Assembly: GCA_934122085.1 (NCBI GenBank) | Contig: CAKOVS010000005.1 | Span: 62,001 to 126,000 of the forward strand | DNA: 64,000 nt | Reading direction: 5' to 3' | Origin: an uncultured Clostridia bacterium | GTDB lineage: Bacteria; Bacillota; Clostridia; TANB77; CAG-508 | Shown here: positions 1 through 7,614 of the stretch, one piece after another | Position numbering within the stretch: position 1 is the first letter of the stretch | How the letters are laid out: each line of letters begins with the position of its first letter | Translations under genes and position numbers: made by a program | The notes under the pieces: model-generated | Seen by the model: the letters and a program-made list of their open reading frames with translations, nothing else | Databases searched by the model: none | Told to the model about the DNA's origin: nothing

Positions 1-2
1 TA

Positions 3-980
3 ACAGAAGCAGTAGAAAGTTGTAAAAAAGCTGGAATTGAAACAATTATGATTACTGGAGATCAAAAAAATACAGCAGAAGTAATAGCCAAAAGAATAGG
101 TATAACTAAAGTATATTCAAGAGCAACACCTATGGAAAAATTAGAAATAGTTAAAAAATTAAAAGAAGAAGGAAAAATGGTTGCTGTAACAGGTGATGGT
201 GTAAATGATACACCAGCTTTAAAAGCAGCAAATATAGGTGTTGCAATAGGAAGTGGAACAGATATTGCAAAAGAAACAGGGAATATGATAATAACAGATG
301 ATAATTTTTCATCAATTGTAAATGGTGTAGAAGAAGGAAGAAGAGCATATAATAATATAAGAAAAGTAATATATTTGCTCTTATCAACAGGATTATCTGA
401 AATAATATTATTTGTATTAGCAATGATATTTAATTTTCCAATACCATTAGTCGCAATACAATTATTATGGTTAAACTTAATAAGTAATGGAATTCAAAGT
501 AATGCTTTAGCATTTGAAAAAGATGTTGAAGATGTAATGAATAGACCTGCAAATAATCAAAAAATATTTGATAAATTAATGGTAAATGAAATTCTTATAT
601 CAGCAATAGTAATGGGGATAATAGAATTTGCACTTTATATTTATTTATATAATATAAAACATCTTGAAATAGAAGTTATTAGAAGTTATTTATTAACATT
701 GATGGTCTTAATGGAAAATATTCATATCTTTAATTGTAGAAGTGAAAGAATTTCAGCATTTAAAATATCAGGACAAAATAATAGATTTTTGATATTTTCA
801 ATATTGATAACATGTTTAATACAAATAATAGTCGTGAGAAGTGATATATTATCAAATATTTTACGTTTAAAGACAATTCCATTAGAGTTTGCTGGTGGAT
901 TAGTAGTATTTTCAATACCATTAATAATTATCATGGAAGTGTATAAAAAATATCTTAAAAAAATTTATAAAAATCGTTGA
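3..980 (+). CDS. Cation-transporting P-type ATPase, C-terminal part (5' end outside window)
   Basis: The reading frame is open to the left edge, so only the last 325 or so residues are present. It begins in the P domain (MITGD motif) and carries the hinge motif TGDGVNDTPALKAANIGVA. The C-terminal membrane region follows, with several hydrophobic segments (about residues 125-160, 190-215, 240-265 and 290-310 of the fragment). The sequence around PLVAIQLLWLNLISNG resembles the conserved transmembrane region of P2-type (Ca2+/Mn2+ or Na+/K+-like) ATPases rather than heavy-metal P1B pumps. It would use ATP to move a cation across the cytoplasmic membrane; the ion cannot be assigned from this part. 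Its stop codon overlaps the -35 box of the arsR-type promoter that follows. Confidence 0.9.
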   Translation, partial: TEAVESCKKAGIETIMITGDQKNTAEVIAKRIGITKVYSRATPMEKLEIVKKLKEEGKMVAVTGDGVNDTPALKAANIGVAIGSGTDIAKETGNMIITDDNFSSIVNGVEEGRRAYNNIRKVIYLLLSTGLSEIILFVLAMIFNFPIPLVAIQLLWLNLISNGIQSNALAFEKDVEDVMNRPANNQKIFDKLMVNEILISAIVMGIIEFALYIYLYNIKHLEIEVIRSYLLTLMVLMENIHIFNCRSERISAFKISGQNNRFLIFSILITCLIQIIVVRSDILSNILRLKTIPLEFAGGLVVFSIPLIIIMEVYKKYLKKIYKNR

Positions 981-1032
981 CAATTGAGTGATTATTCAAC
1001 TATAATATAGTAAAAGTTGAATAATTACTCAA
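977..1032 (+). promoter_or_regulatory. Promoter of the metal-resistance cluster with two palindromic repressor operators
   Basis: A consensus promoter is visible: TTGACA at 977-982, an 18-nt spacer, TATAAT at 1001-1006. A 16-bp near-palindrome, TTGAGTGATTATTCAA, fills the spacer at 984-999. A second, TTGAATAATTACTCAA, lies at 1017-1032 over the expected transcription start. The two sites are also inverted copies of each other. Placement between -35 and -10 and at +1 is what ArsR/SmtB-family repressors use to exclude RNA polymerase, and such a repressor is the first gene downstream. The metal response is inferred from the regulator's cysteine motifs. Confidence 0.75.
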
Positions 1033-1038
1033 TTATTT

Positions 1039-1076
1039 TATATACTAGGAAAGTTCTTTGAACTTCCTAGTATATA
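1039..1076. repeat. Short palindromic repeat (hairpin), copy 1
   Basis: TATACTAGGAA (1041-1051) pairs with TTCCTAGTATA (1064-1074), with an inner AGTTC/GAACT stem. Almost the same hairpin recurs at 4401-4431, so the two copies bracket the metal-resistance cluster. The core TAGGAAAGTT is shared with the longer two-hairpin elements near 42.4, 51.1 and 60.2 kb. Confidence 0.6.
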
Positions 1077-1086
1077 AAAGCTATAA

Positions 1087-1175
1087 TCGCTAGCCCTTTG
1101 AGATTTTCTCCTTTTAGTCGAAAACTCAAATCGGGCAAGAACAAATGGCGACTGCGTCGATTTGTTCTTACTTAC
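1087..1175 (+). other. Structured 5' leader of the arsR-type gene: two hairpins
   Basis: The leader upstream of the repressor gene is long, about 190 nt from the predicted start. It holds two inverted repeats: GCCCTTTGAGATTTTC with an imperfect partner ending at about 1138, and AAGAACAAAT...ATTTGTTCTT at about 1137-1170 with an inner CGAC/GTCG pair. They may affect transcript stability or translation. No riboswitch class was recognised. Confidence 0.4.
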
Positions 1176-1200
1176 AAAAGAGTAAGGAAAGGAGATATGT

Positions 1201-1563
1201 ATGGCAAGAAATGAATTTGCTTGTGATTGTAATGTAATTCATCAAGATTTAGTTGAATCAACACAAAAACAAATGGTAGATGAAGATGTATTAAATAAAA
1301 TGGCAGATTTTTTCAGCATATTAGGAGATACAACAAGAGTTAAAATATTAGATGCTTTAGATAAAAATGAGCTGTGTGTGTGTGACATAGCAAATGTACT
1401 TGGTATGAGTAAGTCGTCAATTTCACATCAATTAGGAACATTAAGAAGAAGTGGAATTGTAAAGTGTAGAAAACTAGGAAAAGAGGTTTTTTATACACTT
1501 GATGATGAACATGTAAAAGAAGTGTTTGAAGTGGCTATAGAGCATATTGAACATAAAAGATAG
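1201..1563 (+). CDS. ArsR/SmtB-family metal-responsive repressor, CadC-like
   Basis: This 120-residue winged-helix regulator has the ArsR core (LGDTTRVKILDAL, then MSKSSISHQLGTLRRSGIV as the recognition helix). It carries cysteines at the N-terminus (CDC near residues 8-10) and the ELCVCD motif at about 57-62. In CadC these positions form the thiolate metal site that releases DNA on binding Cd, Pb or Zn. An acidic/His-rich C-terminal helix (DDEHVKEVFEVAIEHIEH) resembles the alpha-5 zinc site of SmtB/CzrA. A strong site AAGGAAAGGAG precedes the ATG. It heads the cluster with an HMA protein and a P1B ATPase and very likely represses its own promoter through the palindromes at 984-1032. The exact metal is not certain. 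Confidence 0.92.
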   Translation: MARNEFACDCNVIHQDLVESTQKQMVDEDVLNKMADFFSILGDTTRVKILDALDKNELCVCDIANVLGMSKSSISHQLGTLRRSGIVKCRKLGKEVFYTLDDEHVKEVFEVAIEHIEHKR

Positions 1564-1689
1564 GATTGAAAAATATTTATAATTTTGGCTGTGTTAAATT
1601 TCATTTAAAACGCGGTTACATACACTACGTATGCGCCCTTGCCTTTTAAATAAAATTTGCCTTGCCAAAATTCAACTATTTTCCAATCC
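1563..1689. repeat. 127-nt imperfect palindrome between repressor and HMA genes
   Basis: The segment folds back on itself along nearly its whole length. Paired arms are GGATTG(AAAAATA) with (TATTTTC)CAATCC at the ends, AATTTTGGC with GCCAAAATT, AAATTTCATTTAAAA with TTTTAAATAAAATTT, and CATAC with GTATG at the tip. It starts on the last base of the arsR stop codon. It could be an mRNA-stabilising hairpin that sets the ratio of repressor to pump, or a MITE-like insertion. No second copy was seen in the window. Confidence 0.65.
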
Positions 1690-1739
1690 GGGTATACAAT
1701 TTTTAAAATAAATATAAAAAAGAAGGGTAGGTAATTATT

Positions 1740-1961
1740 ATGAAAATGAAATTTAAAATAAAAGGAATTGATTGTGCAAATTGTGCAGCAGAATTAGAAA
1801 GAGCTATACAAAAAATAGAAGGTGTAACAGAGGCATCTTTGAGTTTTATGACAGAAAAATTGGTAATGGAAATTGAAGATGATAGAAAAGATGAAGTATT
1901 AAAGAATTTAAAAAAGGTTGTAAAAAAAGAGGAACCTGATTGTACTATAGAGGAAATTTAA
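1740..1961 (+). CDS. Small heavy-metal-associated (HMA) domain protein
   Basis: This 73-residue ferredoxin-fold HMA domain has the metal-binding motif GIDCANCA at residues 9-16. The Asp before CxxC is typical of the domains fused to Cd/Zn/Pb ATPases, whereas copper chaperones usually have a Met. Here the domain is a separate gene placed 45 bp upstream of an ATPase that lacks an N-terminal HMA domain, so it probably hands metal to that pump or does the job of its missing N-terminal domain. A GGGTAGG-like ribosome site precedes the ATG. Copper chaperone CopZ is the main alternative. Confidence 0.85.
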   Translation: MKMKFKIKGIDCANCAAELERAIQKIEGVTEASLSFMTEKLVMEIEDDRKDEVLKNLKKVVKKEEPDCTIEEI

Positions 1962-2006
1962 TTCTTTCTCAATTTTGGTTTTGTTTCAAGAAAGGAAAAA
2001 AGATAA

Positions 2007-3857
2007 ATGAAAAAAAGAGGAATTAAAATAATAATATCAGCAATATTATTTGTGCTAGCATTAGTAATTCCATTTTCAAATGAATGGATAAATAATGGAT
2101 TGTTTATTATAAGTTATTTAGTTGTAGGATTTGAAATATTAAGAAAAGCTGTAAGAAATATATTTAGAGGAAAAGTTTTTGATGAAAACTTTTTAATGGC
2201 TGTTGCAACAATAGGTGCATTTGCAATAGGTGAATTTCCAGAAGCTGTTGCAGTTATGTTGTTTTATCAAGTTGGTGAATTATTTCAAAGTTATGCTGTT
2301 GATAAATCTAGAAAATCAATTGCAAGTTTAATGGATATAAGACCAGATTATGCAAATATTGAAAAAGATGGAAAAATTGAAAAAGTTGATCCTGATGAAG
2401 TAAAAATTGGAGATATAATTATTATAAAAACAGGAGAAAAAATACCATTAGATGGTGTTGTTGTTGAGGGTACATCAAGCTTAGATACAATGGCATTGAC
2501 AGGAGAATCTGTTCCAAGAGTTGTAAAAACAGAAGATGAAGTATTAAGTGGATGTATTAATAAAGATGGTCTATTAAAAATAAGGGTAACTAAAGAATTT
2601 GGAGAATCAACAGTAAGTAAGATTTTGGATTTAGTAGAAAATGCAAGTAGTAAAAAATCAAAATCTGAAAACTTTATTACAAAATTTGCAAAATATTATA
2701 CTCCAACAGTAGTTATAATAGCTGTACTTTTAGCATTTATACCACCAATAATATTAAAAGATTTTAGCACATTTTCAGTATGGCTATATAGAGCATTGTC
2801 ATTCTTAGTTGTATCATGTCCTTGTGCATTAGTGATATCAATACCATTGAGTTTCTTTGGTGGAATTGGTGGAGCATCTAAAATGGGAATATTAATAAAA
2901 GGAAGTAACTATTTAGAGGCATTAGCAAACACAGAAACAGTAGTATTTGATAAAACAGGAACATTAACAGAAGGAATTTTCGAAGTTCAAGATATTTATG
3001 CAGAAGGAATTGAAAAAGATGAGTTATTAAGAATTGTTGCACATGCAGAAAACTATTCAAATCATCCAATTGCTAAATCAGTAAAAAAAGCATATAACAA
3101 AGAAATTGATGAAAATATCATAAAAAATCCACAAGAATTAAGTGGAAAAGGAATCTGGGCTAAAATTGATGAAAAAGATATTTTAGTAGGAAATGAAAAG
3201 TTAATGGTAGAAGAAGAAATAGACTTAAAAAAATGTGATGAAGTAGGAACGATATTATATGTTGCAATTGATAAAAAATATGTAGGATATGTATTAATTG
3301 CAGATAAAATAAAGCAAGATTCTTCAAAAACAATCAGAGAATTAAAAACAATGAATATTAAAGAAACAGTGATGCTTACAGGTGACAAAAAAGAAGTTGG
3401 AGAATATGTTGCTAAAAAATTAAATATTGATAAAGTTTATACTGAATTATTACCAGATGGCAAAGTTGAAAAAGTAGAAGAATTATTAAAACAAAAGAGT
3501 GAGAAAGGAAAGCTAGTATTTATTGGTGATGGAATAAATGATGCACCTGTTTTAACAATTGCAGATATTGGTGTTGCAATGGGTGGACTTGGATCTGATG
3601 CTGCAATAGAAGCTGCAGATATTGTTATAATGACAGATGAAACTTCAAAAATAAGTAAAGCAATTAACTTGTCAAAAAAGACAATGAGAATTGTTCGTGA
3701 AAATATTATTTTTGCAATATTTGTAAAAATAGCAGTTCTTGTATTAACTGCATTTGGAGCCTCTACGATGTGGGAAGCTGTTTTTGCAGATGTAGGAGTT
3801 TCTGTTATTGCAATAATTAATGCTTTAAGAATGTTAAATATAAAGAAATTTGAATAA
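2007..3857 (+). CDS. P1B-2-type Cd2+/Zn2+/Pb2+-exporting ATPase
   Basis: This 616-residue heavy-metal pump would use ATP to expel divalent soft metals across the cytoplasmic membrane. Visible landmarks: the A-domain TGES loop near residue 166, the transmembrane metal site SCPCAL near 270-275, the phosphorylated Asp in DKTGTLTEG near 315, the SNHPIA nucleotide-binding motif near 350, the hinge GDGINDAP near 507-514, and an Asp in the last membrane helix (ADVGVSV) that goes with CPC in Zn/Cd/Pb-type pumps. It is shorter than CadA/ZntA because the N-terminal HMA domain is absent and is encoded separately just upstream. It is probably co-transcribed with the repressor and HMA genes, and ends in a strong terminator. 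Confidence 0.92.
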   Translation: MKKRGIKIIISAILFVLALVIPFSNEWINNGLFIISYLVVGFEILRKAVRNIFRGKVFDENFLMAVATIGAFAIGEFPEAVAVMLFYQVGELFQSYAVDKSRKSIASLMDIRPDYANIEKDGKIEKVDPDEVKIGDIIIIKTGEKIPLDGVVVEGTSSLDTMALTGESVPRVVKTEDEVLSGCINKDGLLKIRVTKEFGESTVSKILDLVENASSKKSKSENFITKFAKYYTPTVVIIAVLLAFIPPIILKDFSTFSVWLYRALSFLVVSCPCALVISIPLSFFGGIGGASKMGILIKGSNYLEALANTETVVFDKTGTLTEGIFEVQDIYAEGIEKDELLRIVAHAENYSNHPIAKSVKKAYNKEIDENIIKNPQELSGKGIWAKIDEKDILVGNEKLMVEEEIDLKKCDEVGTILYVAIDKKYVGYVLIADKIKQDSSKTIRELKTMNIKETVMLTGDKKEVGEYVAKKLNIDKVYTELLPDGKVEKVEELLKQKSEKGKLVFIGDGINDAPVLTIADIGVAMGGLGSDAAIEAADIVIMTDETSKISKAINLSKKTMRIVRENIIFAIFVKIAVLVLTAFGASTMWEAVFADVGVSVIAIINALRMLNIKKFE

Positions 3858-3860
3858 TAG

Positions 3861-3892
3861 AAAAAACGCAACCTTAATTGATTGCGTTTTTT
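3861..3892. terminator. Terminator after the metal pump
   Basis: The stem AAAAAACGCAA / TTGCGTTTTTT has a short loop and a T-tract on both strands, so it can serve the pump gene and the convergent gene below. Confidence 0.85.
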
Positions 3893-3915
3893 ATGGAATG
3901 AATATGATTTTGAAA

Positions 3916-4278
3916 TTATTTCTTGTTAAAACTCAAACATTCTACGACAAAATCGTTTGCAGAATTTCCATCTACATCAACTTCTAAATATTGAGAAGGA
4001 ATATATACAATAAAAATTCGTTTACATTTATCATTGAGAACCCAATGATGTTTAATTGATTTTGTGTAGGTGTTTGTAAGTATAATTTTACAAGAAGTAT
4101 CTTTTCCTACATTTGCTTTTATGATAACAAGCCCTCTCAGACCAGTACCGGTAGAGAAAACGTAATGTCCTTTTTCAAAGAAGAAAAGTACTAATTTATT
4201 ATCCATTAAAAAGCAAATGCTCCAAGTGATTGCTACAAAAACAATCACAGGTAAGATAATCAATAAATCCCGAGTCAT
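3916..4278 (-). CDS. Small membrane-anchored protein of unknown function, metal-regulated by context
   Basis: The start chosen is the ATG at 4278, which has AAGGAGG eight bases upstream; a TTG in frame at 4302 would lie inside the operator. The product is about 120 residues with one hydrophobic helix (about 5-27), then a basic, beta-rich extracytoplasmic or cytoplasmic part with Cys residues near the middle and end. I do not recognise a family. It runs convergently to the Cd/Zn ATPase. Its promoter region repeats the half-sites found in the arsR-type operators, so it is probably part of the same metal-responsive regulon. An accessory role in metal handling is inference only. Confidence 0.6.
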   Translation of the reverse strand: MTRDLLIILPVIVFVAITWSICFLMDNKLVLFFFEKGHYVFSTGTGLRGLVIIKANVGKDTSCKIILTNTYTKSIKHHWVLNDKCKRIFIVYIPSQYLEVDVDGNSANDFVVECLSFNKK

Positions 4279-4294
4279 AGTTTTCCTCCTTGTA

Positions 4295-4318
4295 TTACTC
4301 AATTGAGTGATTATATTT
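4295..4318 (-). promoter_or_regulatory. Operator half-sites over the -10 box of the gene at 3916-4278
   Basis: TTACTCAA (4295-4302) joined to TTGAGTGATTAT (4303-4314) repeats the halves of the two operators at 984-1032 exactly, forming the perfect inner palindrome ACTCAATTGAGT. The complement of 4310-4315 reads TATAAT, a -10 box for the minus-strand gene. No good -35 box was seen. Confidence 0.6.
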
Positions 4319-4398
4319 GTAAGTAAAAACTTACAAAATCAAGGTGCTTTACCTTAACAGGTAAAATAATACCATAAATTTACATAAAAGTCAATTTT

Positions 4399-4434
4399 TA
4401 TATACTAGGAAGGTATAACTTTCCTAGTATATAA
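4399..4434. repeat. Short palindromic repeat (hairpin), copy 2
   Basis: TATACTAGGAA (4401-4411) pairs with TTCCTAGTATA (4421-4431). With its flanking TTTTA it is a direct repeat of the hairpin at 1039-1076, placing near-identical palindromes on both sides of the 3.4-kb metal-resistance cluster. Confidence 0.6.
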
Positions 4435-4440
4435 AGAGAA

Positions 4441-4481
4441 AAGAGCAAACTTAGAAGCTCTGTTCTAAGTTTGCTCTTTTT
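4441..4481 (-). terminator. Strong hairpin terminator below the gene at 4491-5036
   Basis: AAGAGCAAACTTAGAA and TTCTAAGTTTGCTCTTTTT form a 16-bp stem with a six-base loop. It lies just past the stop of the minus-strand gene; the T-tract is stronger on the plus strand, so it may act in both directions. Confidence 0.75.
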
Positions 4482-4490
4482 AAATAACCA

Positions 4491-5036
4491 TTACAATGGT
4501 TTATTTTTTCCTGTCAATTCTTCCTTTAGATGATTCATTGCCCAATCGTGCTGGTTGCAGATATAGTATCCCTTTCTTTGAAATTCATCAGTACCATCAT
4601 CGAGTAAAAACAATTCGTATGCAATATTATAAGCGAAGTTTCCACAATGTATGGGCATAGGAATATTAGAATTCGACTTTGAAATTTTCAATAGGCATAG
4701 AGCATGTAGTAACGAAAAATAGTAAAAGGCAGAAGGAGAATCAATTATGTATGTAAGAGAACTTAACTCTTCTATAATACGGTCAGAAATCTCTTTTTGA
4801 ATTTGTTTCATTTCCTTTTTGGTGAATTTTTTATTAAAAGGAAGATGAAGTTCACTATAGAATGGATTCTCATAATAAGCTCCTGCAAAAATTATTTCCC
4901 AGTACTTATTAGGAATAATTTTAGGGTAAGAAATAGCTTCGCCTATATATTCACAAAAATGAAATGTAGACGTTATCCACATAGGAGCCTCAAGATCTTT
5001 AATAAATTTTTCCAAATACTCTTTTTCAATCATCAT
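4491..5036 (-). CDS. Hypothetical protein, 181 residues
   Basis: The start is the first of two adjacent ATGs (5036), which has GGAGG eight bases upstream; the longer frame to 5081 has no ribosome site. No signal peptide or membrane helix is evident. The product is acidic and aromatic-rich with several Cys and His residues (HFCEYIGEA near 25, HALCLLKIS near 110, HCGNFAYNIAYE near 128) and ends in a charged helix. I do not recognise a family. Codon use is less A-rich than neighbouring core genes, suggesting acquisition. It has its own promoter and terminator and stands alone between the metal cluster and the Fic gene. Confidence 0.6.
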   Translation of the reverse strand: MMIEKEYLEKFIKDLEAPMWITSTFHFCEYIGEAISYPKIIPNKYWEIIFAGAYYENPFYSELHLPFNKKFTKKEMKQIQKEISDRIIEELSSLTYIIDSPSAFYYFSLLHALCLLKISKSNSNIPMPIHCGNFAYNIAYELFLLDDGTDEFQRKGYYICNQHDWAMNHLKEELTGKNKPL

Positions 5037-5103
5037 GTTGTTTTCCTCCAATTGTAAATTTGTGACAGAAAAAATCGACAAATGTCAAAGACATCATATA
5101 TAA

Positions 5104-5132
5104 AGTATAACACTAATTTACATAACTTGCAA
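5104..5132 (-). promoter_or_regulatory. Sigma-A-type promoter for the gene at 4491-5036
   Basis: Read on the minus strand: TTGCAA (5132-5127), a 17-nt spacer, TATACT (5109-5104). The position is about 70 bases upstream of the chosen start. Confidence 0.6.
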
Positions 5133-5216
5133 GAGTGAAAAAATATTTTATTGGAAATATAGACATTTGAGGTTAAGTAGTGTAAAATAATTAAGTATAA
5201 AAAGGAGATTTTAAAT

Positions 5217-5828
5217 ATGATATTGAAAAACAAATTAGGAATAGAAAATCAAATTGAATTAGCAAAAAAAGAAGAAAAAATTACTAAATTAAAGGCAAAA
5301 AAATTATTTGAAACAGGAAAATTAAATTTTATTGAAGTAGGAACATTTAAAGGGTTATCAGAAATACATAAATATTTATTTGAAGATATTTATGACTTTG
5401 CAGGAAAAATAAGAACAGAAAATATATCAAAAAGTAATTTTAGATTTGCCTCAGCAATGTACTTAAAAGAAGCATTAAATAAAATAGATAAAATGCCACA
5501 ATCAAATTTTGATGAGATTATAGAAAAATATATAGAAATGAATATTGCACATCCATTTAGGGAAGGAAATGGTAGAAGTACAAGAATTTGGCTAGATATG
5601 ATTTTGAAAGAAGAAATTGGAAAAGTAATTGATTGGAGTAAAGTTAATAAAGAAGATTATTTACTTGCAATGGAAAGAAGTCCAATAAAAGATACGGAAA
5701 TAAAAATATTATTAGGTAATGCATTAACAAATATGATTAATGATAGAGAAATTTACATGAAAGGAATTGATGCAAGTTATAATTATGAAGGATATTGCTT
5801 ATATAATACAGAAGATATAGCAGAATAA
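5217..5828 (+). CDS. Fic-domain protein, class III architecture
   Basis: Fic proteins transfer AMP (or another nucleotide part) from a nucleotide to a target hydroxyl. The full catalytic motif HPFREGNGRSTR is present near residues 111-122, with the upstream flap region at about 60-85. A C-terminal S187-x-x-x-E191-G192 motif matches the autoinhibitory helix of single-domain class III Fic proteins such as Neisseria NmFic, where the Glu blocks productive ATP binding. Length (203 residues) fits that class. There is no adjacent antitoxin-like gene, which agrees with built-in inhibition. The FAD oxidoreductase gene follows 22 bp downstream and may share the transcript. The target is unknown. Confidence 0.88.
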   Translation: MILKNKLGIENQIELAKKEEKITKLKAKKLFETGKLNFIEVGTFKGLSEIHKYLFEDIYDFAGKIRTENISKSNFRFASAMYLKEALNKIDKMPQSNFDEIIEKYIEMNIAHPFREGNGRSTRIWLDMILKEEIGKVIDWSKVNKEDYLLAMERSPIKDTEIKILLGNALTNMINDREIYMKGIDASYNYEGYCLYNTEDIAE

Positions 5829-5850
5829 AAATCTTAAATGGAGAAAAATA

Positions 5851-7413
5851 ATGATAAGAATAAAAGATATAAAAATAAGAGAAGATTTATTAGAAGAAAA
5901 AGTATTAGAAAAAGCATTACAAAAAAATAGATTAAAAAAAGAAGAAGTCAAAGAATGGTATATTTATAAAAAATCAATAGATGCGAGAAAAAAAGAGGAT
6001 ATTTTCTATAATTATACAATAGACATTGAGTTAAAAGATAAAAATAAAGAAAAAAGATTTGAAAAAATTGAAGAATATAAAATGCCAGAAATAAAAGTAA
6101 AAAGGCAAAGCAAAATTCAACCAGTAATAATAGGAGCTGGACCAGCAGGATTATTTTCTGCATTAATCTTTGTTGAAAATGGAATAAAACCAATTTTAAT
6201 AGAGAGAGGGAAAAAAGTAGAAGATAGAGTCAAAGATATAGAAGAATTTATAAATAATAGAAAATTTAACCCTAAATCTAATATTCAATTTGGAGAAGGC
6301 GGAGCAGGAACATTTTCAGACGGAAAATTAAATACTGGAAATTCAAGTATATATTCAAGAAAAGTACTCGAAGAATTTGTAAAATTTGGTGCGCCAAAAG
6401 AAATAATGTATGTTGCAAAACCACATTTAGGAACAGATAATTTAATAAAGATTGTAAAAAATATTAGAGAATATATATTACAACAAGGTGGAGAAATCTT
6501 TTTCGAAGAAGAAGTTGTAGATTTCGAAATAGAAAAAAATCAGATAAAATCTGTAATAACTTCAAAAAGAAAAATAGAAACAGATAGTGTTATATTAGCA
6601 ATTGGACATAGTGCAAGAGATACATTTAAAAAATTAAATGAATTAGGAGTAAAAATTGCACCAAAAAACTTTGCTGTTGGTGTCAGAATAGAACATTTAC
6701 AAAAAGATATAAATATGGCTCAGTATGGAAACAAAACAAAATTAAAATTAGGTTCAGCAGATTATAAATTAGTATATCATGCCTCAAATGGAAGAACTTG
6801 TTATACATTTTGTATGTGCCCTGGAGGAAAAGTAATAGCATCAAATTCAGAAGAAAATTCAATTGTAACGAATGGAATGAGCAATTTTGCAAGAGATGGA
6901 GAAAATGCTAATAGTGCATTACTTGTAAATGTATCTATTGAAGATTTTTATAAAGAATCACCATTAGATGGAATGTATTTTCAAGAAGAATTAGAGAAAA
7001 AAACATTTGAATTAGGTGGAAAAAATTATAATGCACCAATACAAAGAGTGGAAGATTTTTTAAAAAATAAAAAAACAACAAATTTAGGAAAAATAAAGCC
7101 AACATATATGCCTGGAGTGACATTTGCAGACTTGAATGAAATATTACCAGAATTTGTTTCAAATACTTTAAAAGAAGGATTAACAGAATTAGACAGAAAA
7201 TTATACGGATTTGCCGACAATGATGCAATAATGACAGGAGTTGAAACAAGAAGCTCATCACCTGTACAAATAACAAGAGATAAAGAAACGATGAAATCAA
7301 TTAATGTTCAAGGACTATATCCGTGTGGAGAAGGTGCAGGATATGCTGGAGGCATTATGACAGCAGCAATTGATGGAATAAAATGTGCAATAAAAATCCT
7401 TGAAAGTGAATAA
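5851..7413 (+). CDS. NAD(P)/FAD-dependent oxidoreductase (COG2509-type)
   Basis: This 520-residue flavoprotein has an N-terminal region of about 85 residues, then the dinucleotide-binding motif VIIGAGPAGLFSALIFVENG near 91-110 with ERG at its end. The conserved QFGEGGAGTFSDGKL stretch (about 147-161) and a C-terminal FAD-contact segment (GLYPCGEGAGYAGGIMTAAIDG) mark the family of uncharacterised FAD-dependent dehydrogenases widespread in Firmicutes. The substrate is unknown. It is complete and close behind the Fic gene. Confidence 0.85.
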   Translation: MIRIKDIKIREDLLEEKVLEKALQKNRLKKEEVKEWYIYKKSIDARKKEDIFYNYTIDIELKDKNKEKRFEKIEEYKMPEIKVKRQSKIQPVIIGAGPAGLFSALIFVENGIKPILIERGKKVEDRVKDIEEFINNRKFNPKSNIQFGEGGAGTFSDGKLNTGNSSIYSRKVLEEFVKFGAPKEIMYVAKPHLGTDNLIKIVKNIREYILQQGGEIFFEEEVVDFEIEKNQIKSVITSKRKIETDSVILAIGHSARDTFKKLNELGVKIAPKNFAVGVRIEHLQKDINMAQYGNKTKLKLGSADYKLVYHASNGRTCYTFCMCPGGKVIASNSEENSIVTNGMSNFARDGENANSALLVNVSIEDFYKESPLDGMYFQEELEKKTFELGGKNYNAPIQRVEDFLKNKKTTNLGKIKPTYMPGVTFADLNEILPEFVSNTLKEGLTELDRKLYGFADNDAIMTGVETRSSSPVQITRDKETMKSINVQGLYPCGEGAGYAGGIMTAAIDGIKCAIKILESE

Positions 7414-7559
7414 AATTATAGTTATAAAAAATATTTAATAAAATGAAAGACCAATTATGAAAAACAAAGAAAAAATTATTATAAGTGAGCATAAATTTGA
7501 AAAAAAGAGATATAATAAAATTAGCATATAAAATTTAAGAAATTTGAACAAAAAAAGTG

Positions 7560-7588
7560 TTGCAATATAAAAAATTATATGCTAAAAT
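7560..7588 (+). promoter_or_regulatory. Promoter of the 6S RNA gene
   Basis: TTGCAA (7560-7565), a 17-nt spacer and TAAAAT (7583-7588) lie about 25 bases before the first paired base of the 6S RNA. The 150 bases before this (7414-7559) show no other feature. Confidence 0.6.
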
Positions 7589-7614
7589 AAGTATAACAAA
7601 TAAATAATTAGAAC

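Noticed and set aside
5761..5790. SxxxEG at the end of the Fic protein as a zinc or nucleotide site of its own
   Set aside because: Position and spacing fit the known class III autoinhibitory helix, which is the simpler reading.
7414..7559. Search for a further small gene between the FAD oxidoreductase and the 6S RNA
   Set aside because: No frame with a ribosome site and sensible composition is present; the stretch appears to be empty.
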